This document shows, in pieces, positions 8,485 to 17,696 of a stretch of DNA of 64,000 bases. The notes under the pieces are model-generated. The model worked only from the letters and a program-made list of their open reading frames with translations, did not search any database and had not been told where the DNA came from. Source of the DNA: an uncultured Roseateles sp. (lineage in GTDB: Bacteria > Pseudomonadota > Gammaproteobacteria > Burkholderiales > Burkholderiaceae_C); NCBI RefSeq assembly GCF_945956965.1, contig NZ_CAMFJS010000008.1, positions 1-64,000 on the forward strand, read 5' to 3'. The translations under genes and the position numbers were made by a program. How positions within the stretch are numbered: position 1 is the stretch's first letter; every line of letters begins with the position of its first letter.

Positions 8485-9833
8485 GGTTCAACCACCGCCT
8501 GTGCGCAGACAATCCACACCGGGTTTTCCGCCGCCATGCGATGCATATGCAGGATGGGTTTGCTGCGCGAAGCCTGCAGCTGCAAGACATCCCATGGCAC
8601 GCCGGCCGCATTCAAGGCATCGACCGCCGCGGCCAGGTTTTCGATGGTGACGAAATTCATCACCAGCATGCCCTGAGGCTTGAGTCGGCACAGGATCAGC
8701 TCGATCAGCTGGGCCAGCTCGCCGCCCGAGCCCCCGATGAAGACTGCGTCCGGATCCGGCCAATCCTCCAGCCCAGCAGGCGCCTTGCCCTGCTGCAAGC
8801 TGTAGTTGGACAGCGCCATGGCCCGGTGATTGCGCCCGGCAATGGCGAAGTCCTCGGCGTTCTTCTCGATGGCATAGACATGACCTTCGGAGCACAGGCG
8901 CGCGGCCTCCAAACCCACCGAGCCGGAACCGGCGCCGATGTCCCAGACGATGCTGTTCAAACGCAGCTGCATGCGAGCCAAGGACACGGCTCGCACCTCT
9001 TGCTTGGTAATCAAGCCCTTCTCGGGCTGGCGTTGCTCGAAGGTGCTGTCCGCCAGTCCCAGCAAGACCGGCCGGGGCTGAGGCTTGAGGCGCAGGAGTA
9101 GCACGATGTTCAGCTCGGCAAAGCGCATCTGCGCCACCTCAGCCGCGTTCAGCTCGGCGCGCACCCGCTCGCCAGGCTGGCAAAGGGACTCGGCCACTGC
9201 GATCTGAAACTCTTCGCCCAGGCCCTCAAGCAGCAGCATGCGGGCGATGCGGTCGGGGCTGTTGTCCGGGCTGGTCAGCACGGCCACGCGTTCATGCGAG
9301 CGCAGCGTCTGCATCAGCTCGTACAGGCCGTGCGAGGCCTCGGCGCCAACCCGCCATTCGCCCGCATCACGGGCATGGATAGAGCAAAGCTTGATGGACT
9401 GCCAAGGGAGCCCTAAGCGAGCGCAAGCGATCTGCACGGTACTCAAATTGGGCAGCACCTCCAGCGCGTCCACGCACAGACGCGCCGCCAAATAGCTGGC
9501 GATGCCGAAGAAGAGCGGGTCGCCCGTGGCCAGGACCACGCAGCGCTTGCCCTCGCTCTGCGCCTGCCGAACCCAGTCGGGCACCTGGCTCAGGCCCACG
9601 CCTAGATCCAGACGCTCGGCCGTGGGTGCGATTTGTGATTCCAGCAACGTCAAAGTGCGACGAGCACCGATGACGCACTCAGCCTCGCGCAAGTGGTCCA
9701 GGGCCACGCCGCTGAGACTGGCCGCCCCGTCATCCAGCACGCCGATGACGCGGCAACGTGGCCCGCGGGTGAAGCGCTGGCCTTCATAGCTCAGGTCCTC
9801 CCCAACGATCACTTCTTCTTGTGTTGTGTCCAT
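8481..9833 (-). CDS. cobL: Precorrin-6Y C5,15-methyltransferase (decarboxylating), CbiE-CbiT fusion
   Basis: A bifunctional protein of 450 residues. The N-terminal half (about 25-225) is the CbiE methyltransferase, with VIGVLDDGAASLSGVALDHL and VLATGDPLFFGIASYL. The C-terminal half (about 240-450) is the CbiT Rossmann methyltransferase, with SIVWDIGAGSGSVGLEAARL and a FIGGSGGEL motif. Together they methylate C5 and C15 and decarboxylate the C12 acetate. The start at 9833 (MDTTQEE) is preferred over 9890, which would add an arginine-rich non-conserved leader. It overlaps cobI by 4 bases and is separated from cbiD by 22 bases. Confidence 0.94.
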   Translation of the reverse strand: MDTTQEEVIVGEDLSYEGQRFTRGPRCRVIGVLDDGAASLSGVALDHLREAECVIGARRTLTLLESQIAPTAERLDLGVGLSQVPDWVRQAQSEGKRCVVLATGDPLFFGIASYLAARLCVDALEVLPNLSTVQIACARLGLPWQSIKLCSIHARDAGEWRVGAEASHGLYELMQTLRSHERVAVLTSPDNSPDRIARMLLLEGLGEEFQIAVAESLCQPGERVRAELNAAEVAQMRFAELNIVLLLRLKPQPRPVLLGLADSTFEQRQPEKGLITKQEVRAVSLARMQLRLNSIVWDIGAGSGSVGLEAARLCSEGHVYAIEKNAEDFAIAGRNHRAMALSNYSLQQGKAPAGLEDWPDPDAVFIGGSGGELAQLIELILCRLKPQGMLVMNFVTIENLAAAVDALNAAGVPWDVLQLQASRSKPILHMHRMAAENPVWIVCAQAVVEP

Positions 9834-9855
9834 GGCTCTTCTTGGTCTTTCTCTC

Positions 9856-10956
9856 TTAGCCCTGCGCCTCGGCCAGCTTGCGACCATCAAAGTCGCACAC
9901 CAACACGGTCAGGCGGAAGCGCCCGGGGTAGCGACCCAGCACCGTCTGCACCACTTTCTCAGCCAGGGCTTGGTGGAACTCCAGCACCAGGCCCAAGGCC
10001 TCGACGCGTTCGCTGGCATAGCGCGCCGTCTCGGCGTTGCGGATGTCTTCGCAGACCTCGGGCGGCACGCCGATGCCGGCGCACAAATCCGCCAGCAAGC
10101 CGGTGTCCACCTCGGCGCGACCGGCATGGGTGATCGTCTCGCCCTGGGCGATCTTGGTCAGCTTGCCCACCATGCCGCCGATCACCACCTGCGGAAGCTT
10201 GGCCTTGACGGCCGCATCCAAGGCGTATCGCAAGAAGTCACCCATCTGCACAAAACAGGCTTGCGGCAGCTCAGGAAGCTGCTCCATCACAAACTTCTCA
10301 GTACGCCCGCCGGTCGTCAGGACCACCATGCCCGCACCTGTCGTTCCAGCCACTTGCACGCCCTGCACCACGCTGGCCCGGTAGGCCGCGGTGGAGTAAG
10401 GCTTGACGATGCCCGTGGTGCCGAGGATGGAGATACCACCGAGGATGCCTAAGCGCGCATTGAGCGTCTTCCTGGCCATCTCCAGGCCTTGCGGCACCGA
10501 AATCGTCACCTCCAGACCCACCTCATCCAGCAAGGCTGCTCCCACCTCACGCACGTTGTCTTCGATGTTCTGGCGCGGCACCGGGTTGATCGCCGGCCCG
10601 CCCACGGCCAGGCCCAAGCCCGGCATGGTGACCGTGCCCACGCCCTCGCCGCCCAGCAGCAAGACCTGACCCTGCAACTCGGGGCGCACCCGCACATCGG
10701 CGGTGAGATGGGCTTTGTCGGTGCAGTCAGGGTCGTCGCCCGCGTCTTTGATGACCATGGCGTGGGCTTGGTGCAAATCACAAGCCCCGTCATTGACCGC
10801 AAAACTCACCCGCTGGCCATTGGGCAGCAGGCATTCCACCGTCTCAGGCACACGGCCATTCAGCAGGCCCAGCACGGCGGCACGTGCGGCTGCAGCCGAG
10901 CAAGCACCGGTGGTGAAGCCGGTGCGCGTTCCGCGCTTGACGGTCTTGTCCATCAT
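9856..10956 (-). CDS. cbiD: Cobalt-precorrin-5B C1-methyltransferase
   Basis: A 366-residue CbiD. The N-terminal RGTRTGFTTGACSAAAARAA motif, the VFNDGACDLHQ-like block and the VTMPGLGLAVGGPAINPVPR block are diagnostic of the family. The C-terminal part includes GGMVGKLTKIAQGETITHAG. CbiD methylates C1 of cobalt-precorrin-5B and is specific to the early-cobalt (anaerobic-type) route, replacing CobF. The ATG at 10956 overlaps the cobH stop by 4 bases; a second ATG follows directly. Confidence 0.96.
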   Translation of the reverse strand: MMDKTVKRGTRTGFTTGACSAAAARAAVLGLLNGRVPETVECLLPNGQRVSFAVNDGACDLHQAHAMVIKDAGDDPDCTDKAHLTADVRVRPELQGQVLLLGGEGVGTVTMPGLGLAVGGPAINPVPRQNIEDNVREVGAALLDEVGLEVTISVPQGLEMARKTLNARLGILGGISILGTTGIVKPYSTAAYRASVVQGVQVAGTTGAGMVVLTTGGRTEKFVMEQLPELPQACFVQMGDFLRYALDAAVKAKLPQVVIGGMVGKLTKIAQGETITHAGRAEVDTGLLADLCAGIGVPPEVCEDIRNAETARYASERVEALGLVLEFHQALAEKVVQTVLGRYPGRFRLTVLVCDFDGRKLAEAQG

Positions 10957-11657
10957 GGGCGGTTCAAGCCCTTGTCTGCCAGCTCAGCTGCCTCGGCCAG
11001 GCCCAGCAAGGCGTGGATGGCCGCCACCACCAGCGTGGAGCCGCCCTTGCGTCCACGGATGATGATCCAGGGCACCTCGCTCAGCTCGGCCATCAAATCC
11101 TTGCTCTCCGCCGCCGAGACAAAACCCACCGGCATGCCCACCACCAGCGCGGGTTTGGCCCCCTCTTCGCGGATCAGGCGCACCAGCTCGATCAAAGCCG
11201 TGGGCGCATTGCCTATGCCCACGATGGCGCCATTGAACAGACCATGGACATGGGCTTTGCGCATGGCTTGAACAGCGCGGGTCGTGCCCTCGATGGTTGC
11301 GCGTTCGATCACATCCGCATCGCTGATGAACTGATAGCCGACGATGCCGAAATGGCTCAGGCGTGGACGCGAAAGGCCCACACAAATCATCTCTACATCG
11401 GCGACCACCCGGCTGGCACGGCTGCGGATGGCGGCCACACCGGCCGCCACCGCCTCGGGATGAAAATCGGTCAGGCCGTTGAAGTCAAAGTCTGCATTGG
11501 CGTGAATCATGCGGCGCACCACCGGCCATTGCTGGGCGTCATAAGCGTGCGCGCCGACTTCGCGGTCGATCACCGCAAACGAGTCATGCTCGATGGCCCG
11601 CCCAGCGGCGGTCAGCTGCTCGGTGATGGTGTTGAGATTGGGCAGGACGGCACTCAT
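10953..11657 (-). CDS. cobH: Precorrin-8X methylmutase
   Basis: A 234-residue protein (CobH/CbiC) that moves a methyl group from C11 to C12 to form hydrogenobyrinic acid or cobyrinic acid. It contains VVRRMIHANADFDF with the catalytic histidine, DVEMICVGLSRPRL, and NAPTALIELVRLI followed by GMPVGFVSAAESK, all conserved blocks of the family. It overlaps both neighbours by 4 bases, so translation is probably coupled. Confidence 0.95.
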   Translation of the reverse strand: MSAVLPNLNTITEQLTAAGRAIEHDSFAVIDREVGAHAYDAQQWPVVRRMIHANADFDFNGLTDFHPEAVAAGVAAIRSRASRVVADVEMICVGLSRPRLSHFGIVGYQFISDADVIERATIEGTTRAVQAMRKAHVHGLFNGAIVGIGNAPTALIELVRLIREEGAKPALVVGMPVGFVSAAESKDLMAELSEVPWIIIRGRKGGSTLVVAAIHALLGLAEAAELADKGLNRP

Positions 11658-12646
11658 GCGGGGGCATGCTCATGCGGGTGGGCATGGGGGTGAGCGTGGT
11701 CGTGTGGGTGTGGGTGTGGGTGTGGGTGTGGGTGTGGGTGTGCATGGTCATGCAAATGCCCATGGTTGTGATCATGCGTATGCGCTTCCGGGCCATGGTG
11801 GTGTCCGCCATGGCCCAGGGTGATGGCAATCTCGCGGTATTTGCAACCGTCGCAAGGCATCAGGGCGGCCGGTGCTTCATCGCGCAAGTCTTGCGCACGT
11901 TGTTCCAGCAGCTCGAAGATTTCTTTCTCAGCACCAAAGTAATCGCCCAGGGCGAAGCGGATCTGCGGGTATTGCTGGCGCAGATGCTCGACCTGACGCT
12001 GGATGCGGCTGATCAAGGTGCCGCTGAAGAGGTAGTAAGGCAGCACCACCACCTGGCTCATCATCTGCAAAGACTGGCGCTGCACCACCCGCTCCAAGCG
12101 CGGGAAGGTGATGCCGGTGAAGGCGATGTCCACCAACTCGTGATCGCCCTCTTCCTGCAGCCAGCGCGCCATTTTGGCCACATCACCATTAGCCTGGCGG
12201 TCCGAGGCGCCACGGCCCAAGAGCACAACGCCGGTGCTGTGCGGGTCGGGCATATCCAGGCTCATCATGGCCTGGCGCAGGCGGCGCTTGAGCAGGGCCA
12301 GAATGGGATCGCAGGCGCTCAGATGCGGGGCGTACAAAAATCGTGTGTCGGGGCAATCCAGGCGAGCCGAATCAATCGCTTGCGGAATGTCCATCTTGAC
12401 GTGGCCGGCCGCGTTGAGGATCAGTGGCAGCACCAGCACCCGCTGGGCGCCCTGGGCGGCGTGCCGCAGGCCGGCGTGCAGCATCACCGGTGCGAACTCG
12501 ATGAAGCAGACCTCGATGCGCCAGCCGGGCTGGCGGGCGCGCCAGGCATCGGCGAAACGCTCGATTTCCTCGTTCGCCCCGGCCTCGCGGGAGCCATGGC
12601 CCACCAGCAGCACGGTCTCCGTGCCATGCAGATTTGTAGTCGTCAT
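11654..12646 (-). CDS. cbiX: Sirohydrochlorin cobaltochelatase with histidine-rich tail
   Basis: A 330-residue class II chelatase that inserts Co2+ into sirohydrochlorin. The first CbiX domain starts TVLLVGHGSREAGANEE, and a second covers about residues 130-245 with VVLLGRGASDRQANGD and VVVLPYYLFSGTLISRI. A CDGCKYRE motif near 265 follows. The last 60 residues are a His/Asp/Pro tail with a run of His-Pro dipeptides, probably a metal-storage or delivery segment. The tail is encoded by a 6-base microsatellite, so its length may vary between strains while staying in frame. Presence of CbiX marks the early-cobalt pathway. Confidence 0.95.
   Translation of the reverse strand: MTTTNLHGTETVLLVGHGSREAGANEEIERFADAWRARQPGWRIEVCFIEFAPVMLHAGLRHAAQGAQRVLVLPLILNAAGHVKMDIPQAIDSARLDCPDTRFLYAPHLSACDPILALLKRRLRQAMMSLDMPDPHSTGVVLLGRGASDRQANGDVAKMARWLQEEGDHELVDIAFTGITFPRLERVVQRQSLQMMSQVVVLPYYLFSGTLISRIQRQVEHLRQQYPQIRFALGDYFGAEKEIFELLEQRAQDLRDEAPAALMPCDGCKYREIAITLGHGGHHHGPEAHTHDHNHGHLHDHAHPHPHPHPHPHPHDHAHPHAHPHEHAPA
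11702..11745. repeat. GTGTGG hexanucleotide microsatellite inside cbiX
   Basis: On the plus strand the hexamer GTGTGG is repeated about seven times without interruption. On the coding (minus) strand it encodes alternating His and Pro. Gain or loss of whole units keeps the cbiX frame. Confidence 0.9.
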
Positions 12647-13470
12647 GTTTGTTCTTCTTGAGCGGTTTGCGGCGGCGCCGAGGCGCGGCGGAATTTGTGG
12701 GTGAAGCTGGCGTCGTAGAGCTTGGACTTGGCCAACTCTGGCCAGTGGCGCGAGCCCAAGGTGGGGCTCGCGATGATCATGGATTGGCTGACGATGCCGG
12801 CCTCGCGGCAGCGCTGCTTCACATCGGCCAGAGTGGCGCGAACAATCTGCTGCTCACTCGGCCAGGAGGCTTTGTGCACCACCAGAATCGGCGCGTCCTC
12901 GGCCCAGCCGGCTGCAAGCAACTCGGCCGTGACCTTGCCCAGCAAGGTGATGGAAAGAAAGATGCACAGGGTGCAACGGTGCGCGGCCAGGGCCGCCAGA
13001 TCCTCGCCCAGCGGCATGGGCGTACGTCCTTCGACGCGGGTGAAGATCACGCTCTGAGTCAGCTCCGGCAGGGTGAAAGTCTCCACCGCGGCCGCCGCCG
13101 AGGCCATGGCTGAGGACACGCCAGGCACCACCCGCAAGGGCACACCGGCCGCATCCAAGGGCTGAACCAATTCCATCAGCGCACCGTAGAGAGCCGGATC
13201 GCCGGTCTGCAGGCGCAGCACGGTTTCATGCCTGGCGGCGCGCTCGATCAGCCAGGCCGACATCTGCTCGAGCGTCATGCCCTTGGAATCGGCGATCTCG
13301 CAGCCGGGCGGCGCCCAGCGCGTGGCCGCCACATCGACCAGGGAACCGGCGAACAGAATGGCGCCGGCGCGCGCTATCAGCTCACGGCCCTTGACGGTGA
13401 TCAGATCCGGGTCGCCCGGGCCGGCACCAACGAACCAGACGGTGCCAGGTCTTGCCCCCTGCTCGCTCAC
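12643..13470 (-). CDS. cobM: Precorrin-4 C11-methyltransferase
   Basis: A 275-residue SAM-dependent methyltransferase (CobM/CbiF). The motif VWFVGAGPGDPDLITVKGRELI is at the N-terminus, ILFAGSLVDVAATRWAP and RLQTGDPALYGALMEL are characteristic of the C11 enzyme, and VVPGVSSAMASAAAA follows. The start overlaps the upstream permease gene by 4 bases and the end overlaps cbiX. Confidence 0.95.
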   Translation of the reverse strand: MSEQGARPGTVWFVGAGPGDPDLITVKGRELIARAGAILFAGSLVDVAATRWAPPGCEIADSKGMTLEQMSAWLIERAARHETVLRLQTGDPALYGALMELVQPLDAAGVPLRVVPGVSSAMASAAAAVETFTLPELTQSVIFTRVEGRTPMPLGEDLAALAAHRCTLCIFLSITLLGKVTAELLAAGWAEDAPILVVHKASWPSEQQIVRATLADVKQRCREAGIVSQSMIIASPTLGSRHWPELAKSKLYDASFTHKFRRASAPPQTAQEEQT

Positions 13471-14135
13471 GCCTGGGCAGCTCGAGAAGTAAAGCTGAAG
13501 TCAAAGCACAGACGGGCCAAGGCATAACGACGCAGGGCACCGGCCGGGCGCAAGAGCCACAGAATCGTCAGCGTGAACAGAGGCTCAACGATCAACCAGG
13601 GCAGATAGGCCACGGCAAAACTGGCCCAGTCGGCGAAGGCGGTTTGGGTCTGGCCCAGGGCTAGCCAGAAGCCCACCATGGCCACGACGCCACTGTAAAA
13701 CGCGGTGTCCAGCTTGACCAAAGTGGCCACGCCGATGGGCTTGTCCTTGTTGCCCACGAGACGGCGAGCCAAACCGTAGTGCATCAACATCAAGGGCAGC
13801 ATCAGCGACAGGGAGTTGACGGCCAGATGCACCAGATCTTGCGGCTCAAACACCAGACCTTGCAGCAGCAGCCCCAGGGCCAGGCCCAGCAGCGTGGGCA
13901 CAAACCCAAAGCTCAGGTAGAGCGGAATGGCGCCCAGGAAATGCAGCTCCGACGGACCCGCCTTCATATGGAAGATCTGCATGAAGACCGAGAAAAACAG
14001 CGCCGCCAACAAGGTGCGCAAGGCCAGCGCCGGCTGCTTAAGCAGGCGCGGCACATAACACGCCAGGACAGCGGTGGCGGCAGCGGCCGCGAACAAGAGT
14101 TTGGCGGGGGCGATCAAGCCAGGTTCGATATGCAT
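13467..14135 (-). CDS. CbiM-like energy-coupling-factor cobalt permease
   Basis: A 222-residue polytopic membrane protein starting MHIEPG, close to the MHIPDG start of CbiM/NikM substrate-specificity components, where the N-terminal Met-His pair takes part in metal binding. About six hydrophobic helices follow. The ATG at 14135 is fixed by a strong AAGGAG ribosome-binding site 8 bases upstream and by the MH start; the longer frame to 14207 is rejected. It is the first gene of the riboswitch-controlled cob operon. No CbiN/Q/O partners are seen beside it, so coupling must come from elsewhere or it acts alone. Confidence 0.82.
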   Translation of the reverse strand: MHIEPGLIAPAKLLFAAAAATAVLACYVPRLLKQPALALRTLLAALFFSVFMQIFHMKAGPSELHFLGAIPLYLSFGFVPTLLGLALGLLLQGLVFEPQDLVHLAVNSLSLMLPLMLMHYGLARRLVGNKDKPIGVATLVKLDTAFYSGVVAMVGFWLALGQTQTAFADWASFAVAYLPWLIVEPLFTLTILWLLRPAGALRRYALARLCFDFSFTSRAAQA

Positions 14136-14420
14136 GGAACAAAACTCCTTGCGCCCCAAGAGGCGGCAGTGGTCAATGAATCCGACGCTTGCAAGGCCTT
14201 CGCCCATGCAGCAGCCAGACCCGGGAAGACGGATCCAAAAAGTGAATCAGGGATGAGAAATTCGCAGCAACGCAGCTGCGCAGCCAGTCAGCAAAGCTGA
14301 CAAGCCAGGGGCTAGTTCTGGATGAATGAGGACATGATGGAGCCTGACCAAACGCGCCGACCCGCTTCCCCGCAGGTCATGCACAGAATGAGTACGTGCA
14401 TGCGCACGACTCGCTGTGTT

Positions 14421-14604
14421 GGCCGGTATCCGGGCTCGTGGAAATCAACCTATCCCCTTCCCAGACGGCTGAGCCATCCAGTGGGACTTCGACAGGCCTG
14501 AGGCGCAGCTTGCGCTCGCACTCTTCCACTTACCGTTGCGGGGGCAGCTTGACTTTCGGAGAAGACTCCATGCGGAGACTCACCTTGCCAATTCCCGTTT
14601 AACT
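14421..14604 (-). promoter_or_regulatory. Cobalamin riboswitch leading the cob operon
   Basis: On the minus strand the region runs from an AACGGGAATTGGCAAGGTGA start near 14600, through GCTGCCCCCGCAACGGTA near 14548-14531 and CCACTGGATGG near 14485-14475, to the closing AGCCCGGATACCGGCC near 14436-14421. This is the same architecture as the btuB riboswitch. It precedes the CbiM-like gene by about 285 bases and should repress the ten-gene operon when B12 is plentiful. Confidence 0.92.
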
Positions 14605-15077
14605 GCGCGCCTTGAATAGGCGAAGCAAGCACCAACGCGCTAATGGTAATGCATTTACACAGCTTCCACCTCGATGTGCCTAGGTGTATCAACTGAGACC
14701 CGAAAGTTGAACAACGACGGCACTCACCTCCTACACCTCATCCAGCAAGAGCTAGCTGTGCTGGGCTTCGGGGTAGTGGGCGTCATTGCAAAGGTCACCT
14801 TGATTTACGACTGCCTGTTTCAGAAAGGCCTTCCGATCGGTGGCATGCTGGTCGCCGTGGCCGAACCCGGCCCGTACCAGCGCCAAGCGCAACGAAGTCC
14901 GGAAGAGCGCACGGTCGTCCTGACCTTGCTACCGAATGGCTGGAACCGTTAGAGCCTGCAGGCTTTTAGGCCCTACCAACTCGCACGACTGAATTGGCAA
15001 CCTCATCCCAGTATTTGAAGTGTTGCAAATTGATCTAACAAACTACAAATCTAAGTGCGAATGGTTATCATCCACAA
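14605..15077. other. Intergenic region, one doubtful plus-strand frame
   Basis: A 92-codon plus-strand frame at 14674-14952 is open, but I recognise no family in it and see no good ribosome-binding site. The last 100 bases are AT-richer and probably carry the promoter of the peroxidase-like gene at 15078. Confidence 0.4.
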
Positions 15078-16364
15078 ATGGTCGAAAGCCCCAAAAACCA
15101 CTCCTTGAAAAACCAAACCGTGCTCGAGAAGCTGCACGCCGTACCTCGTGCCAAGCCGTACCCGCAGCTTCGGCAACACTTTCTCCGCCCCCTATCAGCC
15201 GCCCTTACGCTTGTAGCGAGCATTCTCTTATCAGCGTGCGGGGGAGGAGGCGACAGCCAAAGTAGCCAGCCACCCCTCGAATCTACGGCTAATCGGACGG
15301 CTCTCGGTGAGAAAATTTTCAACGACATTTCTCTATCAGCATCCGGCCAACAAGCCTGCGCCAGCTGCCACACTCCGTCGGTTGGGCATGCAGGCCCCAA
15401 CAGCTTGCCGGCGCAACTCGGTGGAGCCTCGCTGAATCTGCAAGGTGGGCGCAACTCGCCAGGCATCCGCTATCTGGCCAGCAATAACGCCTTCCATTTC
15501 GACGCCGAGGGCAAGGCGGTCGGTGGTTTCTTCTGGGACGGCCGCGCCAGTTCTTTGCAGGACCAGGCCGGAAAACCCTTCTTCAATCCCAAGGAGATGG
15601 CCAATGAAAGCATCGAGGCGCTAATCGCCAAGCTGGCACGCGCCAGCTATGCCGCGGAGTTCGCCGCCATGTTCGGCGCCGACATCTTCAGCCGGCCGCA
15701 AGACGCTTTGAACCGTATGACCTTGGTCTTGCAAGCCTTTGAGCAGAGCCCGGAGTTTCAGCCCTTCGACAGCAAGTACGACGAGTTCCTACGCGGCAAG
15801 CTCACCCTGAGTCCGCAGGAGCTACGCGGCCTGGCGCTCTTCAACGCCAAGGACAAGGGCAATTGCGCCGCCTGCCATCCCTCCGCCAAGGGTGCCGACG
15901 GCAGCCACCCCCTGTTCACCGACTTCAGCTACGACAACCTGGGCGTTCCCCGCAATCCCAAGTTGAGCCAGAACGCTGACCCCGCCTTCTTCGACCTGGG
16001 CCTGTGTGCCCGGGAGGGTGGTGAGCTATCGGCGCGCCAAGAGCTCTGCGGCGCCTTTAAGGTGCCCAGCCTGCGCAATGTGACTCAGCGCTTGAGCTAC
16101 TTCCACAACGGCCGCTTCACCAGCCTGCGCGAAGTGCTGCAGTTCTATGTGCAGCGCGATACTGATCCACAAAAGTGGTACTCGCTAGCGGCCGACGGCC
16201 GGGTCAATAAATTCGATGACCTGCCGGCCGCGCTGCACAAAAACGTCAACATCAGCGAAGGCCCCTACAACCGCAAACCCGGCGAGGCCCCGGCGCTGAG
16301 CGAACAGGAAATCGACGATGTGCTGGCCTTCCTGGCCACGCTCAGCGACGGTTTCAAAAGGTAA
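15078..16364 (+). CDS. Di-haem cytochrome c peroxidase-like lipoprotein (CCP/MauG family)
   Basis: A 428-residue exported protein. A long N-region and hydrophobic helix end in the lipobox LLSAC (Cys54), so it is probably membrane-anchored. Two haem c sites are visible, CASCH at 94-98 and CAACH at 263-267, with the di-haem peroxidase spacing. GGFFWDGRASSL and VPSLRNVTQRLSYFHNGRF are typical of the CCP/MauG superfamily, the latter near the second haem. It could reduce H2O2 or oxidise an unknown substrate. It heads a same-strand series with a porin, an FMN-binding protein and ApbE, which suggests that it exchanges electrons with them. The start is the first ATG of the frame; translation might begin further in. 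Confidence 0.88.
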   Translation: MVESPKNHSLKNQTVLEKLHAVPRAKPYPQLRQHFLRPLSAALTLVASILLSACGGGGDSQSSQPPLESTANRTALGEKIFNDISLSASGQQACASCHTPSVGHAGPNSLPAQLGGASLNLQGGRNSPGIRYLASNNAFHFDAEGKAVGGFFWDGRASSLQDQAGKPFFNPKEMANESIEALIAKLARASYAAEFAAMFGADIFSRPQDALNRMTLVLQAFEQSPEFQPFDSKYDEFLRGKLTLSPQELRGLALFNAKDKGNCAACHPSAKGADGSHPLFTDFSYDNLGVPRNPKLSQNADPAFFDLGLCAREGGELSARQELCGAFKVPSLRNVTQRLSYFHNGRFTSLREVLQFYVQRDTDPQKWYSLAADGRVNKFDDLPAALHKNVNISEGPYNRKPGEAPALSEQEIDDVLAFLATLSDGFKR

Positions 16365-16406
16365 TCGACGCCTAATTCACCCGCAAATCAAAACAAAGAG
16401 CAGTCC

Positions 16407-17696
16407 ATGTCCTTCCTGTCCCCCCGTCTATCCCCGCTGGCCCTGGCCCTTTCGCTGGCCTTGGGCGCAAGCTCCGGCCAGGCCCAGACCAGCACCGAGC
16501 TGGAAATGATGCGCCGGCTCGACCAGCTCAGCACCGAGCTCGCCAAGCTCAAGTCCGAGTTGCAGACGATGCAGCAAAAGCAGGCCGCCGCGCCTGCGCC
16601 AGCGCCTGTCACCAGCATCGCCGTGGCCGAGCCCGCAGCACGCGGCAATGGCGAGCCCGGCACCGTCATCAGCGGCTATGCCGAGATCAACTACAACCGT
16701 CCCAGCAATAGCAAGGACGCCCAGGCCGATCTGCGCCGGGTCGTACTGGGCTACCAGCACCGCTTCGACGAGAAGACCAAGGTGGTCACCGAGATCGAGG
16801 TCGAACACGGCATCGCCTCGGCCAGCGACGGCGGCGAAGTCGCCATCGAGCAGGCATATATCGAACACCAGATCAACCCCTTGTTCACCCTGCGCGGCGG
16901 CCTGTTCCTGATGCCTGTGGGCCTGCTCAATGAGAACCACGAACCACCCAATTTCTACGGCGTGGAGCGCAACTTCGTCGAGACTGCCATCATCCCCAGC
17001 ACCTGGCGTGAAGGCGGCTTCCAACTGGCCAGCAACCTGGACAATGGCCTGAGCCTGCAGGCCGGCATCAGCACCGGCTTCAATCTGAACAAATGGGACG
17101 CTGCCAGCAGCGAGGGCCGCGAGTCGCCACTGGGCGCCATCCACCAGGAAATGGCCCAAGCCAAGGCCCACGATCTGGCACTGTTCGGCGCCGCCAATTG
17201 GCGCGGCCTGCCTGGCCTCTTGCTGGGCGCCAGCGTCTTCAGCGGCAAGGCCACCCAGCGTCAGACCGAACTTGAATCCCGCATCAGCCTGTGGGACGTC
17301 CATGCCCGCTGGACGCCGGGTCGCTGGGACCTGAGCGCCGTCTACGCCAAGGGCACGATTTCCAACACCGCCGCCCTGAACTCGTCGCTGGTGGGCGGCG
17401 ACAACCTGATCCCGGCCAGCTTCGACGGCTGGTATGCACAGGCCGCCTACAAGCTATGGGAACAGGGCGGCTACCGCCTTTCGCCCTTTGCCCGCTGGGA
17501 GCAGGTCAACACGGCGCGCAGCTATGCCGATCTGGGCCAAGGTCTGACCCCGACAGCGGCGCCCACCGAGCGCATCATCACCGTCGGCGCAAACTTCCGC
17601 CTGACGGACGGCGTGGTGTTCAAGGCCGATCTGCAGCGCTTCCGCGAGAACAAGGACATGGACCGCTTCAACCTCGGCGTCGGCTGGAGCTTCTGA
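16407..17696 (+). CDS. Outer-membrane porin, OprO/OprP-like
   Basis: A 429-residue protein with a signal peptide (residues 1-26, ending SSGQAQ), a short coiled-coil from about 28 to 58 (LEMMRRLDQLSTELAKL), an Ala/Pro linker and a beta-barrel from about 85 (GTVISGYAEINYN) to the C-terminal phenylalanine (FNLGVGWSF). The coiled-coil plus barrel layout resembles phosphate-selective porins of the OprO/OprP type, though the substrate cannot be told. It starts 42 bases after the peroxidase gene, and its stop overlaps the FMN-binding protein start by one base. Confidence 0.83.
   Translation: MSFLSPRLSPLALALSLALGASSGQAQTSTELEMMRRLDQLSTELAKLKSELQTMQQKQAAAPAPAPVTSIAVAEPAARGNGEPGTVISGYAEINYNRPSNSKDAQADLRRVVLGYQHRFDEKTKVVTEIEVEHGIASASDGGEVAIEQAYIEHQINPLFTLRGGLFLMPVGLLNENHEPPNFYGVERNFVETAIIPSTWREGGFQLASNLDNGLSLQAGISTGFNLNKWDAASSEGRESPLGAIHQEMAQAKAHDLALFGAANWRGLPGLLLGASVFSGKATQRQTELESRISLWDVHARWTPGRWDLSAVYAKGTISNTAALNSSLVGGDNLIPASFDGWYAQAAYKLWEQGGYRLSPFARWEQVNTARSYADLGQGLTPTAAPTERIITVGANFRLTDGVVFKADLQRFRENKDMDRFNLGVGWSF

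Noticed and set aside
11702-11745. Short regular repeat considered as a CRISPR-like array
   Set aside because: Units are 6 bases with no spacers and code for His-Pro within cbiX.
11666-12661. 331-codon plus-strand frame opposite cbiX
   Set aside because: Its Val/Trp run is the complement of the His-Pro repeat; the minus-strand chelatase is unambiguous.
14674-14952. 92-codon plus-strand frame between riboswitch and peroxidase
   Set aside because: No family recognised and no ribosome-binding site; kept only as a note in the intergenic entry.
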